DNA of 64,000 nt. It comes from Musa acuminata AAA Group (taxonomy: Eukaryota > Streptophyta > Magnoliopsida > Zingiberales > Musaceae). This document shows, one piece after another, positions 30,878 through 43,800 of this stretch (the stretch's first letter is position 1; every line of letters begins with the position of its first letter). Under the pieces are notes generated by a model. It was not told the origin of the DNA and ran no database searches. It saw only the letters and a program-made list of their open reading frames with translations. Location: positions 17,727,501-17,791,500 of the forward strand of contig NC_088331.1 in the NCBI RefSeq assembly GCF_036884655.1. Reading direction: 5' to 3'. The position numbers and the translations under genes were made by a program.

Positions 30878-33792
30878 TCATGCATTCGGACACATCAACA
30901 TTCTTAATTCTCTTCTAATGAAATCAAATTGTTCTTCACATAAAGGCTTTGTAAAAATATCATCTACTTGATGTTTAGTATCAATAAACTCTATAATTAC
31001 ATCATGATTAGTGACATGATCTCGTATACAATGATGTCTAATATCAATATGTTTTGTTCTTGAGTGTTGAATGGGATTCTTTATTAAACATATTGCACTT
31101 ATATTATCACATTTAATAGAAATATTTTTAAGATGAACTTTATAATCTTCTAAGGTGTTTTTCATCCACACAACTTGTGCACAGCATGCACTAGCTGCAA
31201 TAAACTCAGCTTCGGTTATTGATAGAACAATCGAGTTTTGCTTTTTAGATGACTAGGAAATAAGGGCATGTCCCAAGAATTGACATATTCCTGATGTGCT
31301 TTTTCTATCTAGTCTATACCCAGCAAAATCCGCATCAACATAAGCAATTAACTCAAAATTCTCGGTTTTTAGATATCATAATCCTAGATTTGTGATACCT
31401 TTAAGATATCTAAATATTCTTTTAACTGCTTTGAGATGAGATATCTAAGGGTTCAATTGAAACCTAGCACAAAGTCCTACACTGAACATGATATCTGGTC
31501 TAGTTGTAGTAAGGTAAAGTAAACTTTCTAATATACCCCTATAAGCTTTTTGATCGAAGCTTTCTCCATTTTCATCAATTTCTAACTTAATGGAGGTACT
31601 CATATGAGTCTTGATAGCTTTTGAGCTATGCATATTAAATCTTTTTAGCAAATCTAAAGCATATTTAGTTTGACTAATAAAGATGTCATTACTTAGTTGT
31701 TTAATTTGTAAGTCTAAGAAGAAGGTTAATTCTCCCTTCAAACTAATTTCAAATTCAAGGCTCATAGTTTCAGCGTAAGATTCACAAAGAGATTCGTTCA
31801 TAGAACCGAAAATAATATCATCAACATAAATCTGAACAATGAGAAAATTATTTTTAAAATTTTTTATAAACAATGTAGTATCGATCTTGCATTTTGAGAA
31901 ATTATTTTCAATAAAAAAAGAACTAAGTCTCTCAAACCAAGCCCTTAGGGCTTGTTTTAAACCATAGAGAGCTTTTGTTAATTTAAACACATGATTAGGG
32001 AGGCTATTATTTTTAAATCCGGGAGGTTGTTCAACATAAACTTCTTCAGAAATAAAGCTATTAAAAAAAGTGCTTTTAACATCCATTTGAAATAACTTAA
32101 AATTATTATTACTAGCATATACAAGGAGCATCCTTATGGCTTCTAATCGAGCCACAGGACCGAAGGTTTCTTTATAATCGATACCTTCTTCTTGGTTGAA
32201 ACCTTTGGCCACTAATCTAGTCTTGTTTTTAACCACGATACCATATTCATCTTGCTTATTTCTAAAACCCCATTTAGTAGCAATAACTAAATGGTCATTT
32301 GGCCTAGGAACAAGCTTCCACACCTTATTTCTCTAAATTGATTTAACTCATCTTTCATTGCGATAATCCATGAATCATCTTTCATGGCTTCGTCAATACA
32401 TTTTGGTTCAATTTGGGAGAAAAAAGCGGCGTTCACACAAATTTTTAAGAGAAGAACGTGTTTGAATCCCCTTAGATGTGTCTCCTAAGATTAGCTCCTT
32501 AGGATGAGTATCTACATACTTCCAATCCTTAGGCAAAGATGTTTCGGAAGTGGATACATCCAAGTAGCTAGTTGGAGAAGGGGTTTCATTTAAATTCAAA
32601 GAATCGAAATTAACATCATCTTCAAAATTGTTTTTCTTGATTTCGGAAATCTCATTGAAAACAACATGAATAGATTCTTCTATAATTAAAGTTCTTTTAT
32701 TGAAAATATGAAAAGTTTTAGAAACTGAAGAATAACCAAGAAAAATTCCTTCATCGGATTTAGCATCAAATTTTCCTAAGGCATCTTTTTCATTCAAGAT
32801 AAAACACTTACACCCAAAAACTTTAAAATATAAAACATTGGGTTTTCTATTGTTCCATAACTCATAGGGAGTTTTGGTGAGTAAGGGTCTTACTAGAACT
32901 CTATTCAAAAAATAGCATGCAGTGTTTATGGCTTCGGCCCAAAAATATTTGGGTAGGCTATGTTCATTCAACATGGTTCTTGTCATTTCTTGTAAATTTC
33001 TATTTTTTCTTTCTACTACTCCATTTTGTTAAGGATTTCTTAGAGTAGAGAAGTTGTGATTATATACATTTAATTCATTAAATTCTTGGAAATCATAATT
33101 TTGAAATTCACTACCGTGATCACTTCTAATTGATGAAATCACATAACCCTTTTCATTTTGAATAAGTTTACAAAACTTGGTGAGATATCTAAAGCATTCA
33201 TTTTTGTGTTTCAAGAAATAAGTCCATGTGTATCTATTGTAATCATCTACAATAACAATGGCGTATTTGCTATCTCCTGGGCTTGATGTAAAGATTGGTC
33301 CAAATAAGTCGATATGGATCAATTGCAAGGGTCTAGAGATGCTTATTTGGTTCTTAGATTTGAAGCTACCCTTAATTTATTTTCCTAATTTACAAGCATC
33401 ACACACATTATCTTTGATGAACTTGATATGAGGAATTCCTCTTACAAGTTCCTTGGATGAAATTTAAGTGATTAGTTTCATGCTAGCATGACCTAATCTC
33501 CTATGTCAAAGCCAAGCATCGTCATTCAAAACTGAGAAACATATTTCATTACAAAAATCATTGATGTCAATGGTGTATACGTTATTTTGTTTTAATGCAA
33601 TCATAGATGTGTTTCTGTGTGATTTTTTAATGATGCAAGCATTAGATTCGAATTTGACAATATATCCTTTATCACATAATTGACTAATGCTCAAGAGGTT
33701 ATGTTTTAAACCATCAACTAAAAAAACATCTTTAATAAAGAAGTTAAATTTGTTACATATGGTTCCTTTGCCAATGATTTTACCCTTGTTGT
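30878..33792 (-). pseudogene. Outer copia pol (protease end to RNase H)
   Basis: All open pieces share one minus-strand frame, so it is damaged chiefly by stops. Order: protease/GAG-pre-integrase (33694-33506), integrase core (33328-33029, with HIDLFGPI and IRSDHGSEFQN), integrase end (32986-32408, [20 protein letters not shown]), RT (32323-31445, active site YVDD at residues 166-169), RNase H (about 31440-30878, ending TKPLCEEQFDFIRREL). A TAA replaces the Gln after QLGK near 33373. A stop at about 31252 falls in a conserved Trp of the RNase H (S-W-SSKK). The Gln that is a stop in three other copies (41105, 37064, 55558) is intact here. The 5' end joins the inner copia LTR at about 33792 and resumes at 47230. 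Confidence 0.9.
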
Positions 33793-35988
33793 TCTAAGGA
33801 TCAAGAGCACTAAGAGAGAGGGGGGGGTGAATTAGTGCAGCAGAAATATATCAGCGATTAAAACCGAAAGCTGCATTCGTTTGATAAAAACGATTTCGAT
33901 GTAAAAGCTGATTCTAAGATTACTTTAACTTAAGATTAAGCGAGATGACGTAAAAGTGAATCTACAAAGGCAGTTTGCAGTTTATAATGAAAATCAGAAT
34001 GCAAGCGCAAACTGAAATGCGACGTTCGTACGATAAAATCGGTTTACGTCTAAATGTCAATTTTGAAGATACTGAACTTTGAGATATGTTTTATAAATGC
34101 GCAGAAGGTAGTTTGTAGTTATGATTGAAATCAAAACGTAAACATAAACTGAAATGTAATGATTGTACGAAAAAGTTGATTTATGTCTAAACGCAGATTC
34201 GGAAAGCTCTGAACTTAGAAACTCGTTCGTAAAAGCGCATAAGGCAGTAGCTATTTAGGAGGTTTGCAGTAAAGATAAAATGCTCAAAGTAAATGCAAAT
34301 CGAGATTTAGAGTGGTTCGGTCAATCTTGACCTACTCCACTTTTGGCTTCCTCCACCGACGAGGTCACCGACGTCAACTAGAGGCCTTCTTTCAATAAGC
34401 GAAGGCCAACCACCCTTTTACAGTTTCACTCGTTTTGACGGACTTAGGAGACAACCCTTATAGATATTTTCTCTCATCTCTTTATAACTCAAAACTTTAA
34501 ACAATAGAGGGAGGAGAACTTTTAGCCTTTACAACAATTTTGAGCTCAAAGAATCACAGAAAGATGTCAAGATTTCGAGTGTTAGTTGCTCCTTTCAGTG
34601 CTGAATGAGTGGGGTATTTATAGGCCTCAACCCAGTTCAAATTTGGAGCTCAAAACTGTCAATTCTCGGAATTTCGAGATCAGGCGGTCGCACCTCCTGA
34701 CAGGAGCGGTTGCACCGCCTGGTAGAGCTCGAAGACTGAGCCTCTAGGCGGTGCCACCTTTGTCAGGGGCGGTTGCACCTCTCTACTAGAGCTCGAAGAC
34801 CGAGCTCAGGCGGTTGCACCTCCTGACTAGGGCGGTTGCACCGCCTGCCAGAGCTCGAAGACCGAGCTCAGGCGGTGCTACCTCTTGTCAGGAGAGGTTG
34901 CATGTTAGAACCCTTACAGATTCTAAACTTGGGGTTGATCTCTTTAGGGGATCGGCCTCCTTGGAACTCTATAGGGGTTCCTCCCTCCAAGTTGCTGCTC
35001 AAAGGATGCAGAAAAGATTCATCTATTGCTTAAGAAAAGAGAAGGAATACATGGCTATTTATAGGGTTTCTAAACCCTAACTCCTAATAGGACTCCTACT
35101 TAAGACTCTTACTTCTAACCAACTCCTAATATGACTCCTACTCAAGACTCATATTCCCTTACAACTCCTAATTCTTCTCTAAGAAAAACCTCCTAACAGA
35201 ATGTCCCTTTCAATTAGGACTTTCCTAGTTCGAGTCCTAACAGAGTATCCCTCTCTATTAGGACTCTCCTAGCTAGAGTCTTAACAGAATGTCCCTCTTA
35301 ATTAGGACTCTCCTAGCTAGAGTCCTAACATTGCACCGCCCAGTCTCGCTTGGAGACTGAGCCCAGGCAGTTGCACCTCCTGGCTGGGGCGGTTGAACCG
35401 CCCAGTCTCCCTGGGAGACTTAGCCGAAGCGGTGCTACCTCCTGGCTTGGGCGGTTGCACCTCCCACAGAAATCAGGGTCCGAATGGGTAGATCCATTCG
35501 GCCCAAATTGGGTCTTTCAAGGGCCCAATTGCCCCAAGATTAAGCTAATGGGATCACCTCCCATTTCCAACTTAATCATTGTGCTAACTATGATAAATTC
35601 TAAGACAATTTCTATAGCTTGCTCCGGTGCGTCAATCGCTTCTTCCGGCGAGTTTCCGGCGAACTTCCGTCGATCATCCGATGAACCCTCGGTGATTCTC
35701 CTGCGGACTTTCGGCAAACTCCTGGACTTGCGAGGATACACTTGGTGAGTTCCGACGAGATTCTTTGGCAAGCTTATGGACTTCTCGGATTCGTTCCCGT
35801 AGAACCTCCGACGATTGTCCGAACTTCCGTCGAGCTCTCGAACTCCCAACGTGATCATTGTCATGACTCCGGCGCAACTCCTGCTGCATGTCTTACTTTT
35901 ATTGTAGTTAATCCTGCACACTTATCTCAACATATAGGTTAGACAACAAATGACAATTGACTTCATCATCAAAATCCGAGATTCAACA
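33793..35988 (-). repeat. 3' LTR of inner copia, carrying a solo LTR
   Basis: Plus-strand text (T)CTAAGGATCAAGAG...GAGATTCAACA; the outermost bases are worn, so the start is uncertain by a few bases. TATA on the minus strand at 34616-34623. GC palindromes flank the insert (34680-34900 and 35331-35470). Without the insert it is about 1.76 kb, close to the 1721 bp of the 5' LTR. Confidence 0.87.
34903..35330 (-). mobile_element. Solo LTR of the gypsy 1/2 family (428 bp)
   Basis: TGTTAGAACCC...CCTAACA with perfect TSD TTGCA (34898-34902 and 35331-35335). Contains three 44-bp units (about 35187-35330). The inner copia's 5' LTR has the empty site (GGTTGCATCGCC near 46571). Confidence 0.93.
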
Positions 35989-36772
35989 ATCTCCCCCCTT
36001 TTGATGATGACAATCAATTGATAATGGAGTTAACCTTAACTCCCCCTGTCTATATGCCGTACTTGAGATAAGTCATTCTTGAATTCAAGACCTAAGAATT
36101 CAAGTGACATTTCTGAAGATAATGTCAAGGCTTGACATTCATTCTTACATAACAATTTTGAATGAATGTAATTGAAGCAATTCATCATATTGTAAGATAT
36201 CAACATGTAAAGTTGTGAAGTAAGATTTTGATATCATTACATGATGTACACATTTCAAATATTTTAGCAGATGTACACATTTCAAATATTGTAGCAATTG
36301 TTGCATTTCTATATATGGCATATGTTCATATATCTCTTGATGATGCAGGCATGGCATAATCATAGCATTAGTGTTTATAGCATCAATTCATATATTTCTC
36401 CCCCTTTGTCATCAACAAAAATCATGGTAGATGTGATACTAGGAGAACAATATAAGCAAGTTATCAAGCATATAAAGGAAGGCATGATATGTATAATGCT
36501 TTGAATACTTCTTCTCCTTTTTTTTTTTTTGTTATAATCCTTTGTGCATGAAGGAGGAAAGTCATTTTATCAAATCCATTTCAAAATATTTTTCATAAGA
36601 GTGTATTTGATTTTTGTCATTCCAACTGTTGAGCGAATCCGAAAATGAGATGAATTCTTTCATGCATTCGGACAAGATTATGCTACAGTTTTTCAAAAAT
36701 TAAAACATTTCAACACATGGCAATCAAGTGATTTGATCATTCAATAAAGTCCGAAAAATAATTTTGACTGGT
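35989..36772 (-). other. Inner copia 3' non-coding region, copy 1
   Basis: Starts with the PPT complement ATCTCCCCCCTTTTGATGATG. A second PPT-like box (TTCTCCCCCTTTGTCATCAAC) is at 36396-36416. No gene. Confidence 0.75.
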
Positions 36773-38620
36773 TTATCTATTCGGACACATCAACATTCCT
36801 AATTCTCTTCTTATGAAATCAAATTGTTCTTCACTTAGAGGTTTTGTAAAAATGTCAGCTAGTTGATGTTTAGTATCAATGAACTCTATGGTTACGTCAT
36901 GATTAGTAACATGATCTCGTATAAAGTGATGTCTAATATCAATGTGTTTTGTTCTTGAGTGTTGTATAGGATTCTTAGTCAAGCATATTGCACTTGTGTT
37001 ATCACATTTAATGGGAATATTTTTAAGATTAACTTTGTAATCTTCTAAGGTGTCTTTCATCCATACAACTTATGCACAGCATGCACTTGCTGCAATATAT
37101 TCAGCTTCGGTTATTGATAGTGCAATCGAGTTGTGTTTCTTAGATGACCAGGAAACAAGGGCATGTCCTAAAAATTGACATGATCCTGCTGTGCTTTTTC
37201 TATCTAGTTTATAGCCAGCAAAGTCCGCATCAGCATAAGCAATTAACTCAAAATTCTTTGATTTTGGGTACCATAATCCTAGATTTGTGGTACCACTAAG
37301 ATATCTAAGTATTCTTTTAACTGCTTTGAGATGATATATCTTAGGGTTTGATTGAAATCTAGCACAAAGTCCTACACTGAACATGATGTCTGGTGTGGTT
37401 GCAGTGAGGTAAAGTAAACTTTCTATCATACCCCTATAAGTTTTTTGATCGAAGCTTTCTCCACTTTCATCAATTTCTAACTTAGTGGAGGTGCTCATAG
37501 GAGTGTTAATAGCCTTTGAGTTGTTCATATTAAACTTTTCTAATAAATTCATAGCATATTTAGTTTGACTAATAAAGATGTCATTGCTTAGTTGTTTGAT
37601 TTGCAAGCCTAAGAAGAATGTTAATTCTCCCATTAAGCTCATTTCGAATTCAAGACTCATAGTTTTAGCAAAAGATTCACAAAGAGATTCATTCGTAGAG
37701 CCAAAGATAATATCATCAACATAAATCTGAACATTGAGAAAATTATTTTCAAAATTCTTGATGAACAATGTAGTATCAACCTTGCCTTTTGTGAAATTAT
37801 TTTCGATAAGAAAAGAACTATGTCTCTCGTACCAAGCCCTTGGGGCTTGCTTTAAACCATAGAGAGTTTTAGTTAATCTAAACACATGATTAGGGAGGCT
37901 ATTATTTTCAAATCCAAGAGGTTGTTCAACATAAACTTCTTTGGAGATAAAGCCATTTAGAAAAGCGCTTTTAACATCCATTTGAAACAGCTTGAATTTA
38001 TTACTACTAGCGTAGGCAAGGAGCATCCTTATGGCTTCCAATCGAGCCACAGGAGCGAAGGTTTCTTCGTAATCGATACCTTCTTCTTGGTTGAAACCTT
38101 TGGCCACTAATCTAGCCTTGTTTCTAACCACGATACCATTTTCATCTTGCTTGTTTCTTAAGACCCATTTAGTACCAATAACTAAATGGTCATTTGGCCT
38201 AGGAACAAGATTCAACACCTTATTTCTCTCAAATTGATTCAATTCATCTTGCATTGCGATAATCCATGAATCATCTTTCATGGCTTCGTCAACACATTTG
38301 GGTTCAATTTGGGAGAGAAAGGCGGTGTTCGCACAAAAATTTTTAAGAGAAGATCGTGTTTGAACCCCCTTTGACGTGTGTCCTAAAATTAGCTCCTTGG
38401 GATGAGCATCTACATACTTCCAATCCTTGGGTAAGGATGTTTCGGAAGTGGGTGCATCCAAGTTGCTATTTGGAGAAGGGGGTTCATTTAAATTCAAGGA
38501 ATCAAAATTAACATCATCATCAAAATCGTTTTTCAAAATTTCGGAAACCTCATTGAAAACAACATGAATGGATTCTTCAATAACTAATGTTCTTTTATTG
38601 AAGATACGAAAAGCTTTTGA
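36773..38620 (-). pseudogene. Inner copia pol, duplicated partial copy
   Basis: Integrase C-terminal linker, RT and RNase H. RT runs through [35 protein letters not shown] and [14 protein letters not shown], with active site YVDD at residues 272-275 of the 488-codon open segment (38536-37070). RNase H follows with [18 protein letters not shown] and [12 protein letters not shown]. It is interrupted by TAA at about 37064 (a Gln in the outer copia) and finishes at 36773 (ADIFTKPLSEEQFDFIRREL). The 5' part stops at the duplication junction near 38618, where sequence changes to LTR. Nearly identical to 40814-42660, with a few substitutions, such as ERHSSF for ERLSSF. Confidence 0.93.
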
Positions 38621-40028
38621 AGATTTCGAGTGTTAGTTGCTCCTTTCAGTGCTGAATGAGTGGGGTATTTATAGGCCTCAACCCAGTTCAAATTTGGAGC
38701 TTAAAACTGTCAATTCTCGGAATTTCGAGATCAGGCGGTCGCACCTCCTGACAGGAGCGATTGCACCGCCTGGTAGAGCTCGAAGACTGAGCCTCTAGGC
38801 GGTGCCACCTTTGTCAGGGGCGGTTGCACCTCTCTACTAGAGCTCGAAGACCGAGCTCAGGCGGTTGCACCTCCTGACTAGGGCGGTTGCACCGCCTGCC
38901 AGAGCTCGAAGACCGAGCTCAGGCGGTGCTACCTCTTGTCAAGAGAGGTTGCATATTAGAACCCTTACATATTCTAAACTTGGGGTTGATCTCTTTAGGG
39001 GATCGGCCTCCTTGGAACTCTATAGGGGTTCCTCCCTCCAAGTTGCTGCTCAAAGGATGCAGAAAAGATTCATCTATTGCTTAAGAAAAGAGAAGGAATA
39101 CATGGCTATTTATAGGGTTTCTAAACCCTAACTCCTAATAAGACTCCTACTTAAGACTCTTACTTCTAACCAACTCCTAATATGACTCCTACTCAAGACT
39201 CCTATTCCCTTACAACTCCTAATTCTTCTCTAAGAAAAACCTCCTAACAGAATGTCTCATTCAATTAGGACTTTCCTAGTTCGAGTCCTAACAGAGTATC
39301 CCTCTCTATTAGGACTCTCCTAGCTAGAGTCTTAACAGAATGTCCCTCTTAATTAGGACTCTCCTAGCTAGAGTCCTAACATTGCACCGCCTAGTCTCGC
39401 TTAGAGACTGAGCCCAAGCAGTTGCACCTCCTGGCTGGGGCGGTTGAACTGCCCAGTCTCCCTGGGAGACTTAGCCGAAGCGGTGCTACCTCCTGGCTTG
39501 GGCGGTTGCACCTCCCACAGCAATCAGGGTCCGAATGGGTAGATCCATTCGGCCCAAATTGGGTCTTTCAAGGGCCCAATTGCCCCAAGATTAAGCTAAT
39601 GGGATCACCTCCCATTTCCAACTTAATCATTGTGCTAACTATGATAAATTCTAAGACAATTTCTGTAGCTTGCTCCGGTGCATCAATCACTTCTTCCGGC
39701 GAACTTCCGTCGATCATCCGATGAACCCTCGGTGATTCTCCTGCGGACTTTCGGCAAACTCCTGGACTTGCGAGGATACACTTGGTGAGTTCCGACGAGC
39801 TTCTTTGGCAAGCTTATGGACTTCTCGGATTCGTTCCCGTAGAACCTCTGACGATTGTCCGAACTTTCGTCGAGCTCTCGAACTCCCAACGTGATCATTG
39901 TCATGACTCCGGCGCAACTCCTGCTGCATGTCTTACTTTTATTATAGTTAATCCTGCACACTTATCTCAACATATAGGTTAGACAACAAATGACAATTGA
40001 CTTCATCATCAAAATCCGAGATTCAACA
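38621..40028 (-). repeat. Partial LTR, duplication copy 2
   Basis: Same text as 34571-35988, lacking the first ~780 bp (plus-strand left part) of the LTR. Includes the TATA (38666-38673), palindromes and the duplicated solo LTR. Ends GAGATTCAACA. Confidence 0.92.
38954..39381 (-). mobile_element. Solo LTR, duplicated copy
   Basis: Copy of 34903-35330 with its TTGCA flanks (38949-38953 and 39382-39386). The first dinucleotide is TA instead of TG. It is a product of the segmental duplication, not a second insertion, because target, flanks and surroundings match. Confidence 0.92.
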
Positions 40029-40813
40029 ATCTCCCCCCTTTTGATGATGACAATCAATTGATAATGGAGTTAACCTTAACTCCCCCTGTCTATATGCCAT
40101 ACTTGAGATAAGTCATTCTTGAATTCAAGACCTAAGAATTCAAGTGACATTTCTGAAGATGATGTCAAGGCTTGACATTCATTCTTACATAACAATTTTG
40201 AATGAATGTAATTGAAGCAATTCATCATATTGTAAGATATCAACATGTAAAGTTGTGAAGTAAGATTTTGATATCATTACATGATGTACACATTTCAAAT
40301 ATTTTAGCAGATGTACACATTTCAAATATTGTAGCAATTGTTGCATTTCTATATATGGCATATGTTCATATATCTCTTGATGATGCAGGCATGGCATAAT
40401 CATAGCATTAGTGTTTATAGCATCAATTCATATATTTCTCCCCCTTTGTCATCAACAAAAATCATGGTAGATGTGATACTAGGAGAACAATATAAGCAAG
40501 TTATCAAGCATATAAAGGAAGGCATGATATGTATAATGCTTTGAATACTTCTTCTCCTTTTTTTTTTTTTTGTTATAATCCTTTGTGCATGAAGGAGGAA
40601 AGTCATTTTATCAAATCCATTTCAAAATATTTTTCATAAGAGTGTATTTGATTTTTGTCATTCCAACTGTTGAGCGAATCCGAAAATGAGATGAATTCTT
40701 TCATGCATTCGGACAAGATTATGCTACAGTTTTTCAAAAATTAAAACATTTCAACACATGGCAATCAAGTGATTTGATCATTCAATAAAGTCCGAAAAAT
40801 AATTTTGACTGGT
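40029..40813 (-). other. Inner copia 3' non-coding region, copy 2
   Basis: Same as 35989-36772, including both PPT-like boxes (next to 40029 and at about 40436-40456). A T-run near 40558 is one base longer than in copy 1. No gene. Confidence 0.75.
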
Positions 40814-43800
40814 TTATCTATTCGGACACATCAACATTCCTAATTCTCTTCTTATGAAATCAAATTGTTCTTCACTTAGAGGTTTTGTAAAAATGTCAGC
40901 TAGTTGATGTTTAGTATCAATGAACTCTATGGTTACGTCATGATTAGTAACATGATCTCGTATAAAGTGATGTCTAATATCAATGTGTTTTGTTCTTGAG
41001 TGTTGTATAGGATTCTTAGTCAAGCATATTGCACTTGTGTTATCACATTTAATGGGAATATTTTTAAGATTAACTTTGTAATCTTCTAAGGTGTCTTTCA
41101 TCCATACAACTTATGCACAGCATGCACTTGCTGCAATATATTCAGCTTCGGTTATTGATAGTGCAATCGAGTTGTGTTTCTTAGATGACCAGGAAACAAG
41201 GGCATGTCCTAAAAATTGACATGATCCTGCTGTGCTTTTTCTATCTAGTTTATAGCCAGCAAAGTCCGCATCAGCATAAGCAATTAACTCAAAATTCTTT
41301 GATTTTGGGTACCATAATCCTAGATTTGTGGTACCACTAAGATATCTAAGTATTCTTTTAACTGCTTTGAGATGATATATCTTAGGGTTTGATTGAAATA
41401 TAGCACAAAGTCCTACACTGAACATGATGTCTGGTGTGGTTGCAGTGAGGTAAAGTAAACTTTCTATCATACCCCTATAAGTTTTTTGATCGAAGCTTTC
41501 TCCACTTTCATCAATTTCTAACTTAGTGGAGGTGCTCATAGGAGTGTTAATAGCCTTTGAGTTGTTCATATTAAACTTTTCTAATAAATTCATAGCATAT
41601 TTAGTTTGACTAATAAAGATGCCATTGCTTAGTTGTTTGATTTGCAAGCCTAAGAAGAATGTTAATTCTCCCATTAAGCTCATTTCGAATTCAAGACTCA
41701 TAGTTTTAGCAAAAGATTCACAAAGAGATTCATTCGTAGAGCCAAAGATAATATCATCAACATAAATCTGAACATTGAGAAAATTATTTTCAAAATTCTT
41801 GATGAACAATGTAGTATCAACCTTGCCTTTTGTGAAATTATTTTCGATAAGAAAAGAACTAAGTCTCTCATACCAAGCCCTTGGGGCTTGCTTTAAACCA
41901 TAGAGAGTTTTAGTTAATCTAAACACATGATTAGGGAGGCTATTATTTTCAAATCCAAGAGGTTGTTCAACATAAACTTCTTCGGAGATAAAGCCATTTA
42001 GAAAAGCGCTTTTAACATCCATTTGAAACAGCTTGAAATTATTACTACTAGCGTAGGCAAGGAGCATCCTTATGGCTTCCAATCGAGCCACAGGAGCGAA
42101 GGTTTCTTCGTAATCGATACCTTCTTCTTGGTTGAAACCTTTGGCCACTAATCTAGCATTGTTTCTAACCATGATACCATTTTCATCTTGCTTGTTTCTG
42201 AAGACCCATTTAGTACCAATAACTAAATGGTCATTTGGCCTAGGAACAAGATTCAACACCTTATTTCTCTCAAATTGATTCAATTCATCTTGCATTGCGA
42301 TAATCCATGAATCATCTTTCATGGCTTCGTCAACACATTTGGGTTCAATTTGGGAGAGAAAGGCGGTGTTCGCACAAAAATTTTTAAGAGAAGATCGTGT
42401 TTGAACCCCCTTTGACGTGTGTCCTAAAATTAGCTCCTTGGGATGAGCATCTACATACTTCCAATCCTTGGGTAAGGATGTTTCGGAAGTGGGTGCATCC
42501 AAGTTGCTATTTGGAGAAGGGGTTTCATTTAAATTCAAGGAATCAAAATTAACATCATCATCAAAATCGTTTTTCCTAATTTCGGAAACCTCATTGAAAA
42601 CAACATGAATGGATTCTTCAATAACTAATGTTCTTTTATTGAAGATACGAAAAGCTTTAGAAACTAAAGAATAACCAAGAAAGATTCCTTCATCGGATTT
42701 AGCATCAAATTTTCCTAAGTTATCTTTTTCATTCAAGATAAAGCATTTACACCCAAAGACTTTAAAATATGAAACATTGGGTTTTTTGTTGTTCCATAAC
42801 TCATAAGGAGTTTTGGTGAGTAAGGGTCTAACTAGAACTCTATTCAAAATATAGCATGTAGTGTTTATAGCTTCGGCCCAAAAATATTTGGGTAGGCTAT
42901 GTTCATTCAACATGGTTTTTGCCATTTCTTATAAATTTCTATTTTTTATTTCTACTACTCCATTTTGTTGAGGATTTCTTGGAGTAGAGAAATTATGGTT
43001 GTATCCATTGAGTTCACAGAATTCTTGGAAATCATGGTTTTGAAATTCTCCACCATTGTCACTTCTAATTGACGAAATCATAGAACCCTTCTCGTTTTGA
43101 ACAAGTTTACAAAACTTGGTAAAAGATCTAAAGCATTCATTTTTCTATTTTAAGAAGTAAGTCCATGTGTATCTACTATAGTCATCCACAATGACGAAGG
43201 CGTATTTGCTACCTCCTAGGCTTGATGTAGAGATTGATCAGAACAAGTCCATATGGATCAATTGTAAGGGCCTAGAGGTGCTTATTTGATTCTTAGATTT
43301 GAAACTACCCTTAATTTATTTACCTAATTGGCAAGCATCACATACATTATCTTTGATAAACTTGATATCAGGAATTCCTCTTACAAGATCTTTAGATGAT
43401 ATTTGAGTGATTAGTTTCATGCTAGCATGACCTAATCTTCTATGCCATAGCCAAGCATCCTCATTCAAAGCCGAAAAACACATTTCATTACACAAATCAT
43501 TGATGTCAAGAGTGTATATGTTATTTTGTTTTAATGCAATCATAGACAAGTTTTTGTGTGGTTTTTCAATAATGTAAGCATTAGATTCGAATCTAATAAT
43601 GTATCCTTTATCACATAATTGACTAATGCTCAAGAGGTTATGTTTTAAACCATCAACTAACAAAACATCTTCAATAAAGAAGTTGGATTTGTTACCTATG
43701 GTTCCTTTGCCAATGATTTTACCCTTGTTGTCTCCGAAGGTGACATAGCCTTCGTCTATGCTAGTGAGCTTAGAGAATTGAGATGGATCTCCGGTCATAT

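Larger units (their letters stand above)
34571..38620 (-). repeat. Tandem duplication, copy 1 (4.05 kb)
   Basis: Starts AGATTTCGAGTGTTAG inside the 3' LTR and ends in pol at CGAAAAGCTTT; copy 2 begins at 38621 with the same LTR text. The offset is 4050-4051 in the LTR and 4040-4041 in the UTR and pol, so small indels separate the copies. Copy 1 retains about 10 bp that copy 2 lost near 39700. Confidence 0.92.

Noticed and set aside
36145..36504. Small frames duplicated at 40185-40544
   Set aside because: They lie in copia 3' non-coding DNA and are duplicated only because of the 4.05 kb tandem duplication.
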